Assembly: GCF_003149105.1 (NCBI RefSeq) | Contig: NZ_QGDS01000006.1 | Location: forward strand, 124,001-188,000 | Direction: 5' to 3' | DNA length: 64,000 nucleotides | From: Faecalicatena contorta | GTDB taxonomy: Bacteria > Bacillota > Clostridia > Lachnospirales > Lachnospiraceae | Part shown: piece after piece, positions 1 to 7,651 of the stretch | Layout: every line of letters starts with the position of its first letter | Position numbering within the stretch: position 1 is the stretch's first letter | The notes under the pieces: generated by a model | Told to the model about the DNA's origin: nothing | Seen by the model: the letters and a program-made list of their open reading frames with translations, nothing else | Database searches by the model: none | Program-made: the position numbers and the translations under genes

Positions 1-264
1 AACAGGATTTCTGCATGGGTAGTTGGTATGAGAAATATGCAGAAGGCATTGATGCTAGCCATGTTAAGTCCAAGTGAAAAGCTCAAGGAACTGCAGGATA
101 CACAACAGTTTACAGAATTGATGGCAGTGCAGGAAGAGTTGAAATGTTATCCGTTCGGTGATGTATGGAATTATTTCTGCGAAGTTAACAATGTGCCGGA
201 GAGAGCTGATTGGTTTAAAGAAGTACAGCGTTATGAAACAGAAGTGCTTTCTAAGAGGGCATAA
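1..264 (+). CDS. rhaA: L-rhamnose isomerase, C-terminal part (cut by left edge)
   Basis: The frame is open from base 1 and ends at TAA 262-264, so only the last 87 residues are present. They contain an NRISAWVVGMRNMQKAL stretch, then a ...PFGDVWNYFCE... block and a final EVQRYETEVLSKRA. This matches what I recall of the C-terminus of RhaA (RIAAWV.GTRN, then the W..YC block and the VRAYEKEILS end). RhaA converts L-rhamnose to L-rhamnulose in the cytoplasm. Its position just before a propanediol-type microcompartment locus fits a rhamnose pathway: the kinase step would lie to the left and the aldolase is at 6302. The internal ATG at 28 is not the true start. The identification rests on memory of the family. 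Confidence 0.85.
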   Translation, partial: NRISAWVVGMRNMQKALMLAMLSPSEKLKELQDTQQFTELMAVQEELKCYPFGDVWNYFCEVNNVPERADWFKEVQRYETEVLSKRA

Positions 265-282
265 TCAGATTTTGCAATAAAG

Positions 283-319
283 AAAAATGGCTTAAACCTG
301 CCTGGTTGGGCCATTTTTT
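283..319 (+). terminator. Rho-independent terminator after rhaA
   Basis: AAAAATGGC pairs with GCCATTTTT, extended by an AACC/GGTT inner pair, and a T-run follows. It lies 19 bases after the rhaA stop and should end the upstream rhamnose operon. Confidence 0.85.
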
Positions 320-422
320 ATTGGGCGTAATCTGATAAGGTATTTTGGACATGTGGTAAATATAAATGGAATATTTCAATTGTACCGGGTAAAGCAAGAT
401 GTGTCATGCAAGTACAAACTGC

Positions 423-452
423 TTGACATATTAACCAGTAGATAAATATTAT
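423..452 (+). promoter_or_regulatory. Probable sigma-A promoter for the XRE gene
   Basis: TTGACA (423-428) and TATTAT (447-452) are separated by 18 bases. An alternative extended -10 (TGCTATGAT, ending near 468) lies just downstream. Either would give a leader of roughly 70-80 bases before the gene at 539. Confidence 0.5.
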
Positions 453-538
453 GCACCTGTGCTATGATAAGGATATAAAAAGCTAAACGGATATGGATAT
501 GCTGTACAGAAATTAAGAGCATGAAGGGAGTGGGCTGT

Positions 539-856
539 ATGGAAAAAAAGCAGTATCCTGGAATAAATATGGAGAGAACAGGGAGCTGGCTGCGTTACGT
601 ATGCAGAGTGAAGAAGATTTCTGTGAAAAAGCTTTGTGAATACATGGGGCTGGGATCGCCCCAGTCAATTTATGCATGGTTTTGTGGGAGGACACTCCCA
701 TCCCTGGATAATTTTTACGCGCTGGCTCAGGTCGTGTCCATGCCATTGGATGAGCTGATCGTGAATCAGGAAGAGCATCTTCCCAATGGCTTCTGTGAAA
801 AAGAAGGGAGTCAGAATATAAGAGTGCTGATGTACGGGATGCGTTTTGTACTCTGA
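539..856 (+). CDS. Small XRE-family helix-turn-helix protein
   Basis: The protein has 105 residues. I chose the ATG at 539 rather than the in-frame ATG at 521, because a GGGAG Shine-Dalgarno sits 8 bases before 539 and none precedes 521. Residues about 12-72 form a lambda-Cro/XRE-type helix-turn-helix (WLRYVCRVKKISVKKLCEYM, then a GSPQSIYAWFCGRTLPSLDN recognition part and an LDNFYALAQ..SMPLDELI helix). The C-terminal 30 residues show no recognisable domain. It is a single-gene unit facing a convergent PHP gene 21 bases away. It is probably a DNA-binding regulator, and its target cannot be read from sequence. Confidence 0.75.
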   Translation: MEKKQYPGINMERTGSWLRYVCRVKKISVKKLCEYMGLGSPQSIYAWFCGRTLPSLDNFYALAQVVSMPLDELIVNQEEHLPNGFCEKEGSQNIRVLMYGMRFVL

Positions 857-877
857 GTAATCCTTTGGCCCTTTCAT

Positions 878-1594
878 TTACCTCTCTAAAAAGCACTTGA
901 ATGCTTTCACTGAATAATTCATAATCAGTGATTCCGGCATTCCGGCAAGGGCTATAAGCTCCAGCGCATGGGAAAAGTCACCAACATGCCTGGTGCCATG
1001 GCTGTCGCTTGCCAGTATTACGGGGTAATGAAAGTGCCTGCACAAATTTAATATCATCAAGTCATTGAACCGGGTGTCTCCCCGATATCCATCAGGACTT
1101 AATGAGCTGTTATTAATTTCGAGCAGTACATTGTACTTCATTGCCGCTCTGACAATCTCAAGATAATCTACAGGATATTTTACATCGTCACAATGTCCGA
1201 TTATGCGTACATTTGGGTTTTTCATAGCGGCAATGTAAGCCTTGGTGTTCTCTTCCAGAGTACCAGGTTTTTTAACTGGTTTATGAATGCTGGCAATCGC
1301 ATAATCCAGCTTTTCAAGAATAGAATTTTCCAAATCCAGCTTTCCGTCATTATTTAGAATGTTTACCTCAACTCCATAAAGCATTTCCACACCAAAACGC
1401 TGCTTTTGGGCATGTGCCAGACTGCGGAAGTAAGAAGGCTTTCCTCCGCCAGGGGTAGCAGGGCCGTGGTCTGATATGCCGAGCAGTTTTAAATTCCCGG
1501 CGGCCGCAGCTTTGGCCATATCTGTGATTGTTGCAGCAGAGGCATGACCGCTGGCAATTGTATGAGTATGTATATCCAATTCAAAAGAAGACAT
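878..1594 (-). CDS. PHP-domain phosphoesterase, YcdX-like
   Basis: The protein has 238 residues and starts with the PHP metal motif (DIHTHTIASGHA). Further metal-ligand blocks follow: ISDHGP near residue 42, a GVEVNI motif near 75, SIHKP near 103, GHCDDVKYP near 134, and ASDSHG near 196. This order is that of the YcdX/DNA polymerase X-type PHP phosphoesterases, which carry a trinuclear metal site. The physiological substrate is unknown. The gene diverges from the BMC operon and shares the 389-base gap 1595-1983 with it. That gap also holds a 7-base inverted repeat (ACCTTAC 1651-1657 and GTAAGGT 1673-1679). No role in the microcompartment pathway is evident. Confidence 0.85.
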   Translation of the reverse strand: MSSFELDIHTHTIASGHASAATITDMAKAAAAGNLKLLGISDHGPATPGGGKPSYFRSLAHAQKQRFGVEMLYGVEVNILNNDGKLDLENSILEKLDYAIASIHKPVKKPGTLEENTKAYIAAMKNPNVRIIGHCDDVKYPVDYLEIVRAAMKYNVLLEINNSSLSPDGYRGDTRFNDLMILNLCRHFHYPVILASDSHGTRHVGDFSHALELIALAGMPESLIMNYSVKAFKCFLER

Positions 1595-1855
1595 AGTCGT
1601 TGTGCCTTTCTGTCTAGAAATAAATTTTTCCCTTATAAAAATTTAATATAACCTTACGGAAACGAAGCCGCTGTAAGGTCATGAAGAAGCCGCAAAGTAG
1701 ATTTTAGCTTTCCTCTTTATATAGTATGCTGGATTTACATAGGTTTGTCAATAAAAAACCAGAATAAAAACTCGGAAAACCAATAAAAGCAAACAAATAA
1801 ATATTGAGATTCGTTGGAATTGAGTGTAAAAATCAATGGATATATGTTGTTTTTG

Positions 1856-1884
1856 TTGACTTGTATATGGCGTTGAAGTATAAT
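1856..1884 (+). promoter_or_regulatory. Main promoter of the BMC operon
   Basis: TTGACT (1856-1861) and TATAAT (1879-1884) are spaced by 17 bases, a near-consensus sigma-A promoter. Transcription would start near 1891, giving a leader of about 93 bases before the dehydratase start. Apart from this and the short inverted repeat at 1651-1679, I saw no further clear operator in 1595-1983. Confidence 0.75.
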
Positions 1885-1983
1885 AATGACAATTGGTGTA
1901 ATGGCGTATCCAGTCTCAGCTTGTGAATGCGGCCCTGCACTAAATATAGAACATTTATACATAGGGAAGGAGCAAAGAAACTG

Positions 1984-4515
1984 ATGGGATTGTATACTTA
2001 TAACAGTACTGACATACCGAAATCGGAGCGTATCCCAAAGCTTGTTGAGAACCTGTATGCCAGGATGCCGGAAATCGAGTCGGCCAGAGCCGTGCTGCTT
2101 ACGGAATCTTACGAACAAACAGAAGACGAGCCTGTTATTATCCGCCGTGCAAAGGCGTTCCGACATATTTTGGAGAATATCCCAATTGTCATTCGTGATT
2201 TGGAACTGATTGTTGGCAGTACAACAATAGCTCCCCGGGGATGCCAGACTTATCCGGAATTTTCTTACCAGTGGCTGGAGGAAGAGTTCGATACAGTAGA
2301 GACCAGATCTGCGGACCCTTTTTATATATCGGACAAAACGAAAGAAGAACTCAGACGGGTAAATAGGTATTGGAAGGGCAAGACAACAAGTGAGCTTGCT
2401 ACGACTTATATGGAGTCTGAAACTTTGCTTGCAATAGAGCACGGTATATTTACACCTGGAAATTATTTTTATAATGGTGTGGGACATGTGACAGTAAAAT
2501 ATGGTGAGGTTTTGAAGACAGGCTTTTCGGGGATTAAAGAGAAGGCCAGGTGCCAGAAGGCGAAGCTTAACCTGACGGACGGTGATTACCAGCAGAAGTC
2601 AAGATTTTTGGAAGCAGTAATGATTAGCTGTGATGCTGCTGTTACATATGCAAAGCGTTATGCAAAGCTTGCTTTGGAGGAAGCCCAGAAGTGCCCGGAT
2701 ATGACACGGAAGAAAGAACTGCTTCAGATTGCACAGAATTGTGCGAATGTTCCGGAGAAGGGAGCATCAAATTTTTATGAAGCATGCCAGTCTTTCTGGT
2801 TTGTACAGCAGTTACTTCAGATTGAGTCCAGCGGACATTCTATTTCACCGGGAAGATTTGACCAGTATATGTATCCTTATTATAAGGAAGATATTGACAA
2901 TGGTAAGATAACAAGGGAATTTGCTCAGGAGCTGATGGACTGTATCTGGGTGAAGCTAAATGATTTGAATAAGTGCCGGGATGCTGTTTCCGCAGAAGGA
3001 TTTGCAGGGTACAGCTTGTTCCAGAACCTGATTGCCGGAGGACAGAATGAAGACGGGGTTGATGTGACAAATGATTTATCATTTATGAGTATTCAAGCCA
3101 CTATGCATGTATTTCTTCCCCAGCCTTCACTGTCAGTCCGAGTATGGAATCAGACACCCCATGAATTCCTGATAAAGGCTGCGGAGCTGACCCGTACAGG
3201 GATTGGATTTCCTGCATATTATAATGATGAGGTTATCATCCCCTCCCTTGTAAGCAGAGGGCTGACTTTGCAGGATGCTAGGGATTATAATATCATCGGA
3301 TGTGTGGAGCCGCAGAAATCAGGAAAAACAGAAGGATGGCATGACGCTGCATTTTTTAATATGTGCCGTCCGCTGGAATTGGTTTTTAGCAATGGAATGG
3401 ATAAAGGGATTCAGATAGGACCAAAGACGGGCAGAGTAGAAGAGATGAAGACATTTGAAGAATTCTACGGCGCCTATAAGGCACAGATGGATTATGCAAT
3501 TAAGCTGCTGGTCAATGCGGACAATGCTATTGATGTGGCACATGCCGAAAGATGTCCGCTGCCCTTCCTTTCCTCAATGGTAGACGATTGCATAGCGAAC
3601 GGAAAAACGGTCCAGGAAGGCGGCGCGGTGTATAACTTCACCGGTCCCCAGGGCTTTGGAGTCGCAAACATGGCAGATTCACTGTATGCAGTGAAAAAGC
3701 TGGTTTATGATGAACAAAAAGTGACTATGAAAGAAATGAAGGAAGCACTGGCGGCGAATTATGGTAAGGGATTAAGCGAAGAAGATGTTGCATTTTTGAC
3801 GGCGAAAATAGCCGGCAGTATGAAAGCGGCGGGACAGACTGTAGGTGAGCAGGAGATTTCCGCAATTCTGAAGACGGTAGTTGCCGCTTCAGAGGCACCA
3901 GAGGTAAAGAAAAAGGGTGAAAGAATTTTGAAGTTGATTGAAGAAGTGCCTAAGTTTGGAAACGATATCCTGGAAGTGGATGCATTTGCAAGGGATGTGG
4001 CATATACATACACAAGACCGCTTCAAAATTACAGAAACCCAAGAGGAGGTATTTTTCAGGCAGGGTTGTACCCTGTATCGGCAAACGTACCTTTGGGTGC
4101 ACAAACTGGGGCAACTCCTGACGGGCGTCTGGCATATACTCCAGTTGCCGACGGGGTCTCACCATCGGCAGGAAAAGATGTGAACGGGCCTACCGCTGCT
4201 GCAAACTCAGTATCCAGGCTGGATCATTATATTGCATCTAACGGAACCTTGTTCAATCAAAAGTTCCATCCCTCTGCACTGAGCGGCAGAAAGGGGCTTG
4301 AGAATTTTGTGGGACTGATCCGTTCTTACTTTGAGCAGAAAGGGAGCCACATGCAGTTTAATGTAGTAAGCCGTGAAACCTTGCAGGATGCACAGAAGAA
4401 CCCGGAACAGTACAAGCATCTGGTAGTCAGAGTGGCAGGATACAGTGCATTGTTTACCACACTGTCCAAGTCACTTCAGGATGATATTATACAAAGGACG
4501 GAACAGGGCTTCTAA
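1984..4515 (+). CDS. Glycyl-radical 1,2-propanediol dehydratase (B12-independent)
   Basis: The protein has 843 residues. The ATG at 1984 is preferred over one at 1927 because AGGAG precedes it by 11 bases. Key residues are in place: the thiyl cysteine in GCVEPQ (Cys440, with Glu442), His168 (GVGHVT), Asp454 (GWHDAAF) and the glycyl-radical loop RVAGYSALF with Gly819. These match by spacing the active site described for glycerol and propanediol dehydratases of the glycyl-radical family. The genes downstream (deoxysugar aldolase, PduP, PduL, shell) favour dehydration of 1,2-propanediol to propionaldehyde over choline or glycerol chemistry. The N-terminus starts straight into the core fold with no visible encapsulation helix. 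The enzyme would be oxygen-sensitive and activated by the product of the next gene. Confidence 0.9.
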   Translation: MGLYTYNSTDIPKSERIPKLVENLYARMPEIESARAVLLTESYEQTEDEPVIIRRAKAFRHILENIPIVIRDLELIVGSTTIAPRGCQTYPEFSYQWLEEEFDTVETRSADPFYISDKTKEELRRVNRYWKGKTTSELATTYMESETLLAIEHGIFTPGNYFYNGVGHVTVKYGEVLKTGFSGIKEKARCQKAKLNLTDGDYQQKSRFLEAVMISCDAAVTYAKRYAKLALEEAQKCPDMTRKKELLQIAQNCANVPEKGASNFYEACQSFWFVQQLLQIESSGHSISPGRFDQYMYPYYKEDIDNGKITREFAQELMDCIWVKLNDLNKCRDAVSAEGFAGYSLFQNLIAGGQNEDGVDVTNDLSFMSIQATMHVFLPQPSLSVRVWNQTPHEFLIKAAELTRTGIGFPAYYNDEVIIPSLVSRGLTLQDARDYNIIGCVEPQKSGKTEGWHDAAFFNMCRPLELVFSNGMDKGIQIGPKTGRVEEMKTFEEFYGAYKAQMDYAIKLLVNADNAIDVAHAERCPLPFLSSMVDDCIANGKTVQEGGAVYNFTGPQGFGVANMADSLYAVKKLVYDEQKVTMKEMKEALAANYGKGLSEEDVAFLTAKIAGSMKAAGQTVGEQEISAILKTVVAASEAPEVKKKGERILKLIEEVPKFGNDILEVDAFARDVAYTYTRPLQNYRNPRGGIFQAGLYPVSANVPLGAQTGATPDGRLAYTPVADGVSPSAGKDVNGPTAAANSVSRLDHYIASNGTLFNQKFHPSALSGRKGLENFVGLIRSYFEQKGSHMQFNVVSRETLQDAQKNPEQYKHLVVRVAGYSALFTTLSKSLQDDIIQRTEQGF

Positions 4516-4536
4516 CCTGGAGAAAGGAACCGCAGC

Positions 4537-5331
4537 ATGAATGACTATTTGAAAACGAAAGGCCGCATTTTTGATATACAGCGGTATTCTATACATGACG
4601 GAGACGGGATCAGGACAATTGTATTTCTAAAAGGATGTGTTTTAAAATGCCGCTGGTGCTGCAATCCTGAGTCACAGCGGTATGAAATTGAAACGATGTT
4701 GGTACAGGGTGAGCCCAAGGTAATTGGAAGGGATGTTACAGTTGAAGAAGTGATGGAGACGGTGGAAAAGGACCGTACTTACTATAGAAAGACCGGAGGC
4801 GGACTTACTCTGTCGGGCGGTGAAAGTCTCTGTCAGCCTGAGTTTGCTGCAGCACTTCTAAAAGCAGCCTGTGAGGTGGGTATTAATACGGCACTGGAAA
4901 GCATGGGATGTGCGCCCTATGAAGTGATTGAGGGACTTCTTCCCTACTTGGATCAGTATTTACTGGATATTAAGCATATGAATCCAAAGAAGCACAAAGA
5001 ATATACAGGACGCTCCAACGAACTGATGCTGGAAAATGCCATGAAGATAGCACAATCGGCCGGGCCGGAATTAAGTATACGAATACCAGTGGTTCCGGGA
5101 TTCAACGATACAGTTCAGGAAATACGTGATATTGCAGAATATACAAAGAAACTCGGTAACGTCAGGCGGATTCATCTGCTTCCGTATCACAGGCTTGGCC
5201 AGGATAAGTATGAAGGTCTTGGCAGAGAATACCTGATGAAAGATGTGGAGCCGCCGTCAAATGAAAAGATGGAATTGTTGCTGCAGGCTGCAGGGCAGGC
5301 ATCCCAAATGGAATGCCAGATAGGAGGTTAA
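4537..5331 (+). CDS. Glycyl-radical enzyme activase (radical SAM)
   Basis: The protein has 264 residues, 21 bases after the dehydratase gene. Cys34, Cys38 and Cys41 form the radical-SAM CX3CX2C motif (GCVLKCRWC), preceded by IHDGDGIRT and followed by a GGGLTLSGGE SAM-binding motif near residue 90. It would cleave S-adenosylmethionine to place the glycyl radical on the dehydratase. The segment between the cluster motif and GGLTLSGGE is only about 45 residues and contains almost no cysteine. The two-cluster ferredoxin-like insert common in activases of this subgroup is therefore absent, as in pyruvate formate-lyase activase. The start at 4537 has AGAAAGGA upstream. Confidence 0.9.
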   Translation: MNDYLKTKGRIFDIQRYSIHDGDGIRTIVFLKGCVLKCRWCCNPESQRYEIETMLVQGEPKVIGRDVTVEEVMETVEKDRTYYRKTGGGLTLSGGESLCQPEFAAALLKAACEVGINTALESMGCAPYEVIEGLLPYLDQYLLDIKHMNPKKHKEYTGRSNELMLENAMKIAQSAGPELSIRIPVVPGFNDTVQEIRDIAEYTKKLGNVRRIHLLPYHRLGQDKYEGLGREYLMKDVEPPSNEKMELLLQAAGQASQMECQIGG

Positions 5332-5336
5332 GGCAG

Positions 5337-5699
5337 ATGAATTATGAGCAAATACCTGAAAGAATTGTACAGGAACTGGTTCCGGGCAAGGAAATTACGA
5401 TTGCCCACCTGATTGCAAATCCTGATATCACTTTGTATGAAAAACTGGGACTTGATCCAGGGGCGGAGTACAGTAAATCAGCGATTGGTATACTGACTAT
5501 CAGCCCGGCAGAAACAACAATTATTGCAGCCGATGTGGCAATTAAGGCAGCAGGAATTGAACTGGGATTTGTGGACAGATTCAGCGGTACTTTAATTATA
5601 ACGGGTACAATTTCCGAGACAGAAGCTGCCATCTGTGCAGTTTTGGAATATATCAAACAGAAGATGGGCTTTTCTGTATGTGAAATAACAAGGACTTAG
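5337..5699 (+). CDS. BMC-H shell protein, circularly permuted (PduU/EutS-like)
   Basis: The protein has 120 residues. The ATG at 5337 has TAGGAGG about 9 bases upstream; an in-frame ATG at 5313 overlaps the activase gene and lacks such a site. The N-terminal part (PGKEITIAHLIANP..LYEKLGL) and the AIGILTISPAE, GIELGFVDRFSGTLIITG and C-terminal CEITRT blocks are those of PduU/EutS. In that group the BMC fold is permuted and a small beta-barrel caps the hexamer pore. It should form hexameric shell tiles whose capped pore is suited to protein docking rather than free passage. It lies between the activase and the PduV-like GTPase. Confidence 0.9.
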   Translation: MNYEQIPERIVQELVPGKEITIAHLIANPDITLYEKLGLDPGAEYSKSAIGILTISPAETTIIAADVAIKAAGIELGFVDRFSGTLIITGTISETEAAICAVLEYIKQKMGFSVCEITRT

Positions 5700-5705
5700 T
5701 TTACT

Positions 5706-6200
5706 ATGAAGAAAATTGTACTTATGGGCCGGAGTGAATGTGGAAAAACTACATTAACCCAGGCGTTAAAAGGTGAGGAAATTCAATATCATAAAACTCA
5801 ATATGTAAATAACTTTGATGTTATCATAGATACTCCGGGCGAATATGCCCAGACAAAGCATCTGGGATATGCTCTTGCTCTTTACGCTTATGAAGCAGAT
5901 GTAGTAGGGCTTTTGCTGTCCGCGGTGGAACCGTATTCTCTGTATCCGCCCTGTTGTACTGCCATGTGTAACCGTGAGGTAATTGGGATTGTGACAAAAA
6001 TCTACGATGAGAAGGCAGATGTAAACCGGGCAGAGAGATGGCTGAAACTTGCCGGATGTAAAAAAATCTTCCATGTAGATTCTAAAAATTACGAAGGAGT
6101 TCCCGAGATTCTGGAGTATCTGAAGGAGGAGGGGGATGTACTTCCCTGGGAAATGGAAGAAAGAGGTAAAAACGGCAAAAGTACAATAAAAACAACATAA
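5706..6200 (+). CDS. EutP/PduV-family small GTPase
   Basis: The protein has 164 residues, 6 bases after the PduU-like gene. It opens with a P-loop (GRSECGKTTL, residues 8-17). A G3 motif DTPGEY and a G4-like TKIYDEKAD near residue 98 follow. The PYSLYPPC stretch and the short Ras-like fold are typical of EutP/PduV. In Pdu systems PduV has been linked to the compartment surface and its movement; here the role is inferred from the family. It lies right behind the PduU-like shell gene, the usual partner. It shows no encapsulation helix. Confidence 0.88.
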   Translation: MKKIVLMGRSECGKTTLTQALKGEEIQYHKTQYVNNFDVIIDTPGEYAQTKHLGYALALYAYEADVVGLLLSAVEPYSLYPPCCTAMCNREVIGIVTKIYDEKADVNRAERWLKLAGCKKIFHVDSKNYEGVPEILEYLKEEGDVLPWEMEERGKNGKSTIKTT

Positions 6201-6207
6201 AAATAAG

Positions 6208-6236
6208 TTGACTGATGTGGGTTTGTGTGGTAATAT
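6208..6236 (+). promoter_or_regulatory. Internal promoter before the aldolase gene
   Basis: TTGACT (6208-6213) and TAATAT (6231-6236) are spaced by 17 bases in the 101-base gap after the GTPase gene. The -35 hexamer is the same as in the main promoter at 1856. It would allow the aldolase-to-PduT part to be made separately from the dehydratase. Confidence 0.55.
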
Positions 6237-6301
6237 CGAGTTAGAAACAACAAGAAACAAATGTTTAGTTTTGTTTTAAGAGTCCAAGGAGGAAAAATAG
6301 G

Positions 6302-7108
6302 ATGCAAAACGAATACGAAATCAAAAAAGAAATGTGTGAAATTGGTAGGAGAGTTTACAACCGTGGCATGGTTGCTGCAAATGATGGTAACTTTTCTGTA
6401 AAACTGAATGACAATGAATTTTTATGTACGCCTACAGGTGTCAGCAAAGGCTTTATGACACCGGAATATATTTGTAAAGTGGATGCAGAAGGAAACGTAA
6501 TCCAGGCAAATAAGGGATTCAAGCCATCTTCAGAGATTAAAATGCATATGCGTGTATATAAAGAAAGACCAGATGTTAATTCTGTGGTACATGCTCACCC
6601 GCTGTATGCTACAACATTTGCTATAGCTGGAATTCCTCTGACACAACCAATCATGCCGGAGGCTGTTATCGCTTTAGGATGCGTTCCTATTGCAAAATAT
6701 GGAACACCGTCTACTGTAGAAATTCCAGATGCAATATCTGAGCACTTACAGTATTTTGATGCGGTATTACTGGAAAATCACGGAGCGCTTTCCTATTCTG
6801 ACTCCTTGCTGAATGCTTATCATAAGATGGAATCTTTGGAATTCTATGCACGTCTGTTATACCAGTCAAATATGCTGGGCGGACCACAGGAACTGTCCAA
6901 AGAGCAGGTAGAAAAACTATATGAAATCAGAAGACAGTTTGGTCTTCCGGGAAAACACCCTGCAAACGTATGCCCTAACGCTAAAGAAGGCAAGCCAAGC
7001 TGCCATAGCTGCGGAAGTTCATGCGGCACAGGTACGGCTGATGCTTCTGCAGATGCAGACTTAGTTGCATCCATCACGAAGAAAGTAATGGCTCAGCTCG
7101 GATTGTAA
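6302..7108 (+). CDS. fucA: Class II deoxysugar-phosphate aldolase (FucA/RhaD type) with encapsulation tail
   Basis: The protein has 268 residues. Glu78, His97, His99 (VVHAHP) and His160 (LENHGA) fall where the catalytic acid and zinc ligands of L-fuculose-1-phosphate aldolase lie. It should cleave fuculose-1-P or rhamnulose-1-P to DHAP and L-lactaldehyde. The core ends near residue 215. After a linker, residues about 251-268 (ADLVASITKKVMAQLGL) form an amphipathic helix of encapsulation-peptide type, so the aldolase is probably packed inside the shell, as in GRM5 loci. The linker has an odd cysteine cluster (Cys224, Cys234, Cys237, Cys241). Whether fuculose- or rhamnulose-1-P is the substrate cannot be decided; rhaA upstream favours rhamnose. 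Confidence 0.88.
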   Translation: MQNEYEIKKEMCEIGRRVYNRGMVAANDGNFSVKLNDNEFLCTPTGVSKGFMTPEYICKVDAEGNVIQANKGFKPSSEIKMHMRVYKERPDVNSVVHAHPLYATTFAIAGIPLTQPIMPEAVIALGCVPIAKYGTPSTVEIPDAISEHLQYFDAVLLENHGALSYSDSLLNAYHKMESLEFYARLLYQSNMLGGPQELSKEQVEKLYEIRRQFGLPGKHPANVCPNAKEGKPSCHSCGSSCGTGTADASADADLVASITKKVMAQLGL

Positions 7109-7129
7109 AAATTAGAAGTGAGGACTGCT

Positions 7130-7651
7130 ATGAACGAACGGGATATTACCAATGCTGTGAAAGCAGTGTTAGATCAAATGAAAGAAAAAGGTTCTCATCC
7201 GGAAAACGGACATGTATGCAGGTGCAGTCAGCATAAGATGACATTGAAGGCAGCTAACGCCTTGATTGAGAAGGTTAAGGAAAAGGCGGCTAAGATGGGA
7301 GTCAGTATTGTAATTGCTGTTTCTGACCAGGCCGGAAGACCTGTGGCCGTCCAGTCTATGGATGGTGCCTACATAGCAAGTTTTGACATTGCAGTAAATA
7401 AAACATTTACTTCAGCGAGCCTCAAGATGTCGACAGAAGCACTTAGTCATCTAAGCCAGCCGGGCCAGCCTTTATATGGAATTCAATTCACAAATGAAGG
7501 AAAGATTGTTATATTTGGCGGCGGGGAACCGTTGGAAGCAGATGGTAAAATAATCGGAGCCTTAGGGGTCAGCGGCGGGACGGCCGAAGAAGATACCGCC
7601 ATTGCTGCTTATGGCAAAGAAATTTTTGAGGAGGTATTAGCGTGTCTGTAA
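7130..7651 (+). CDS. HbpS/GlcG-like (PduO C-terminal type) protein with N-terminal encapsulation helix
   Basis: The protein has 173 residues. The ATG at 7130 has TGAGG 6 bases upstream and is preferred over a GTG at 7118. Residues 1-20 (NERDITNAVKAVLDQMKE) are an amphipathic helix like those of encapsulated enzymes. A short His/Cys-rich linker follows (HVCRCSQH, near residues 27-34). The rest is a GlcG/HbpS domain (PF03928 type), with VSDQAGRPVAVQSMDGA near 68 and GALGVSGG near 149. This domain is also the C-terminal part of PduO and has been linked to haem or corrinoid binding. Its job in a B12-independent compartment is open. The 3' end overlaps the PduP gene by 10 bases. Confidence 0.82.
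   Translation: MNERDITNAVKAVLDQMKEKGSHPENGHVCRCSQHKMTLKAANALIEKVKEKAAKMGVSIVIAVSDQAGRPVAVQSMDGAYIASFDIAVNKTFTSASLKMSTEALSHLSQPGQPLYGIQFTNEGKIVIFGGGEPLEADGKIIGALGVSGGTAEEDTAIAAYGKEIFEEVLACL

Noticed and set aside
1735-2487. Long minus-strand open frame opposite the dehydratase 5' region
   Set aside because: It runs antisense to the clearly conserved glycyl-radical gene, has no ribosome site and a composition not like a real protein.
1984-4515. Choline trimethylamine-lyase or glycerol dehydratase as the main role
   Set aside because: The GCVEP and RVAGYSALF motifs fit all three, but the deoxysugar aldolase, PduP/PduL and rhaA nearby point to 1,2-propanediol; no choline genes are present.
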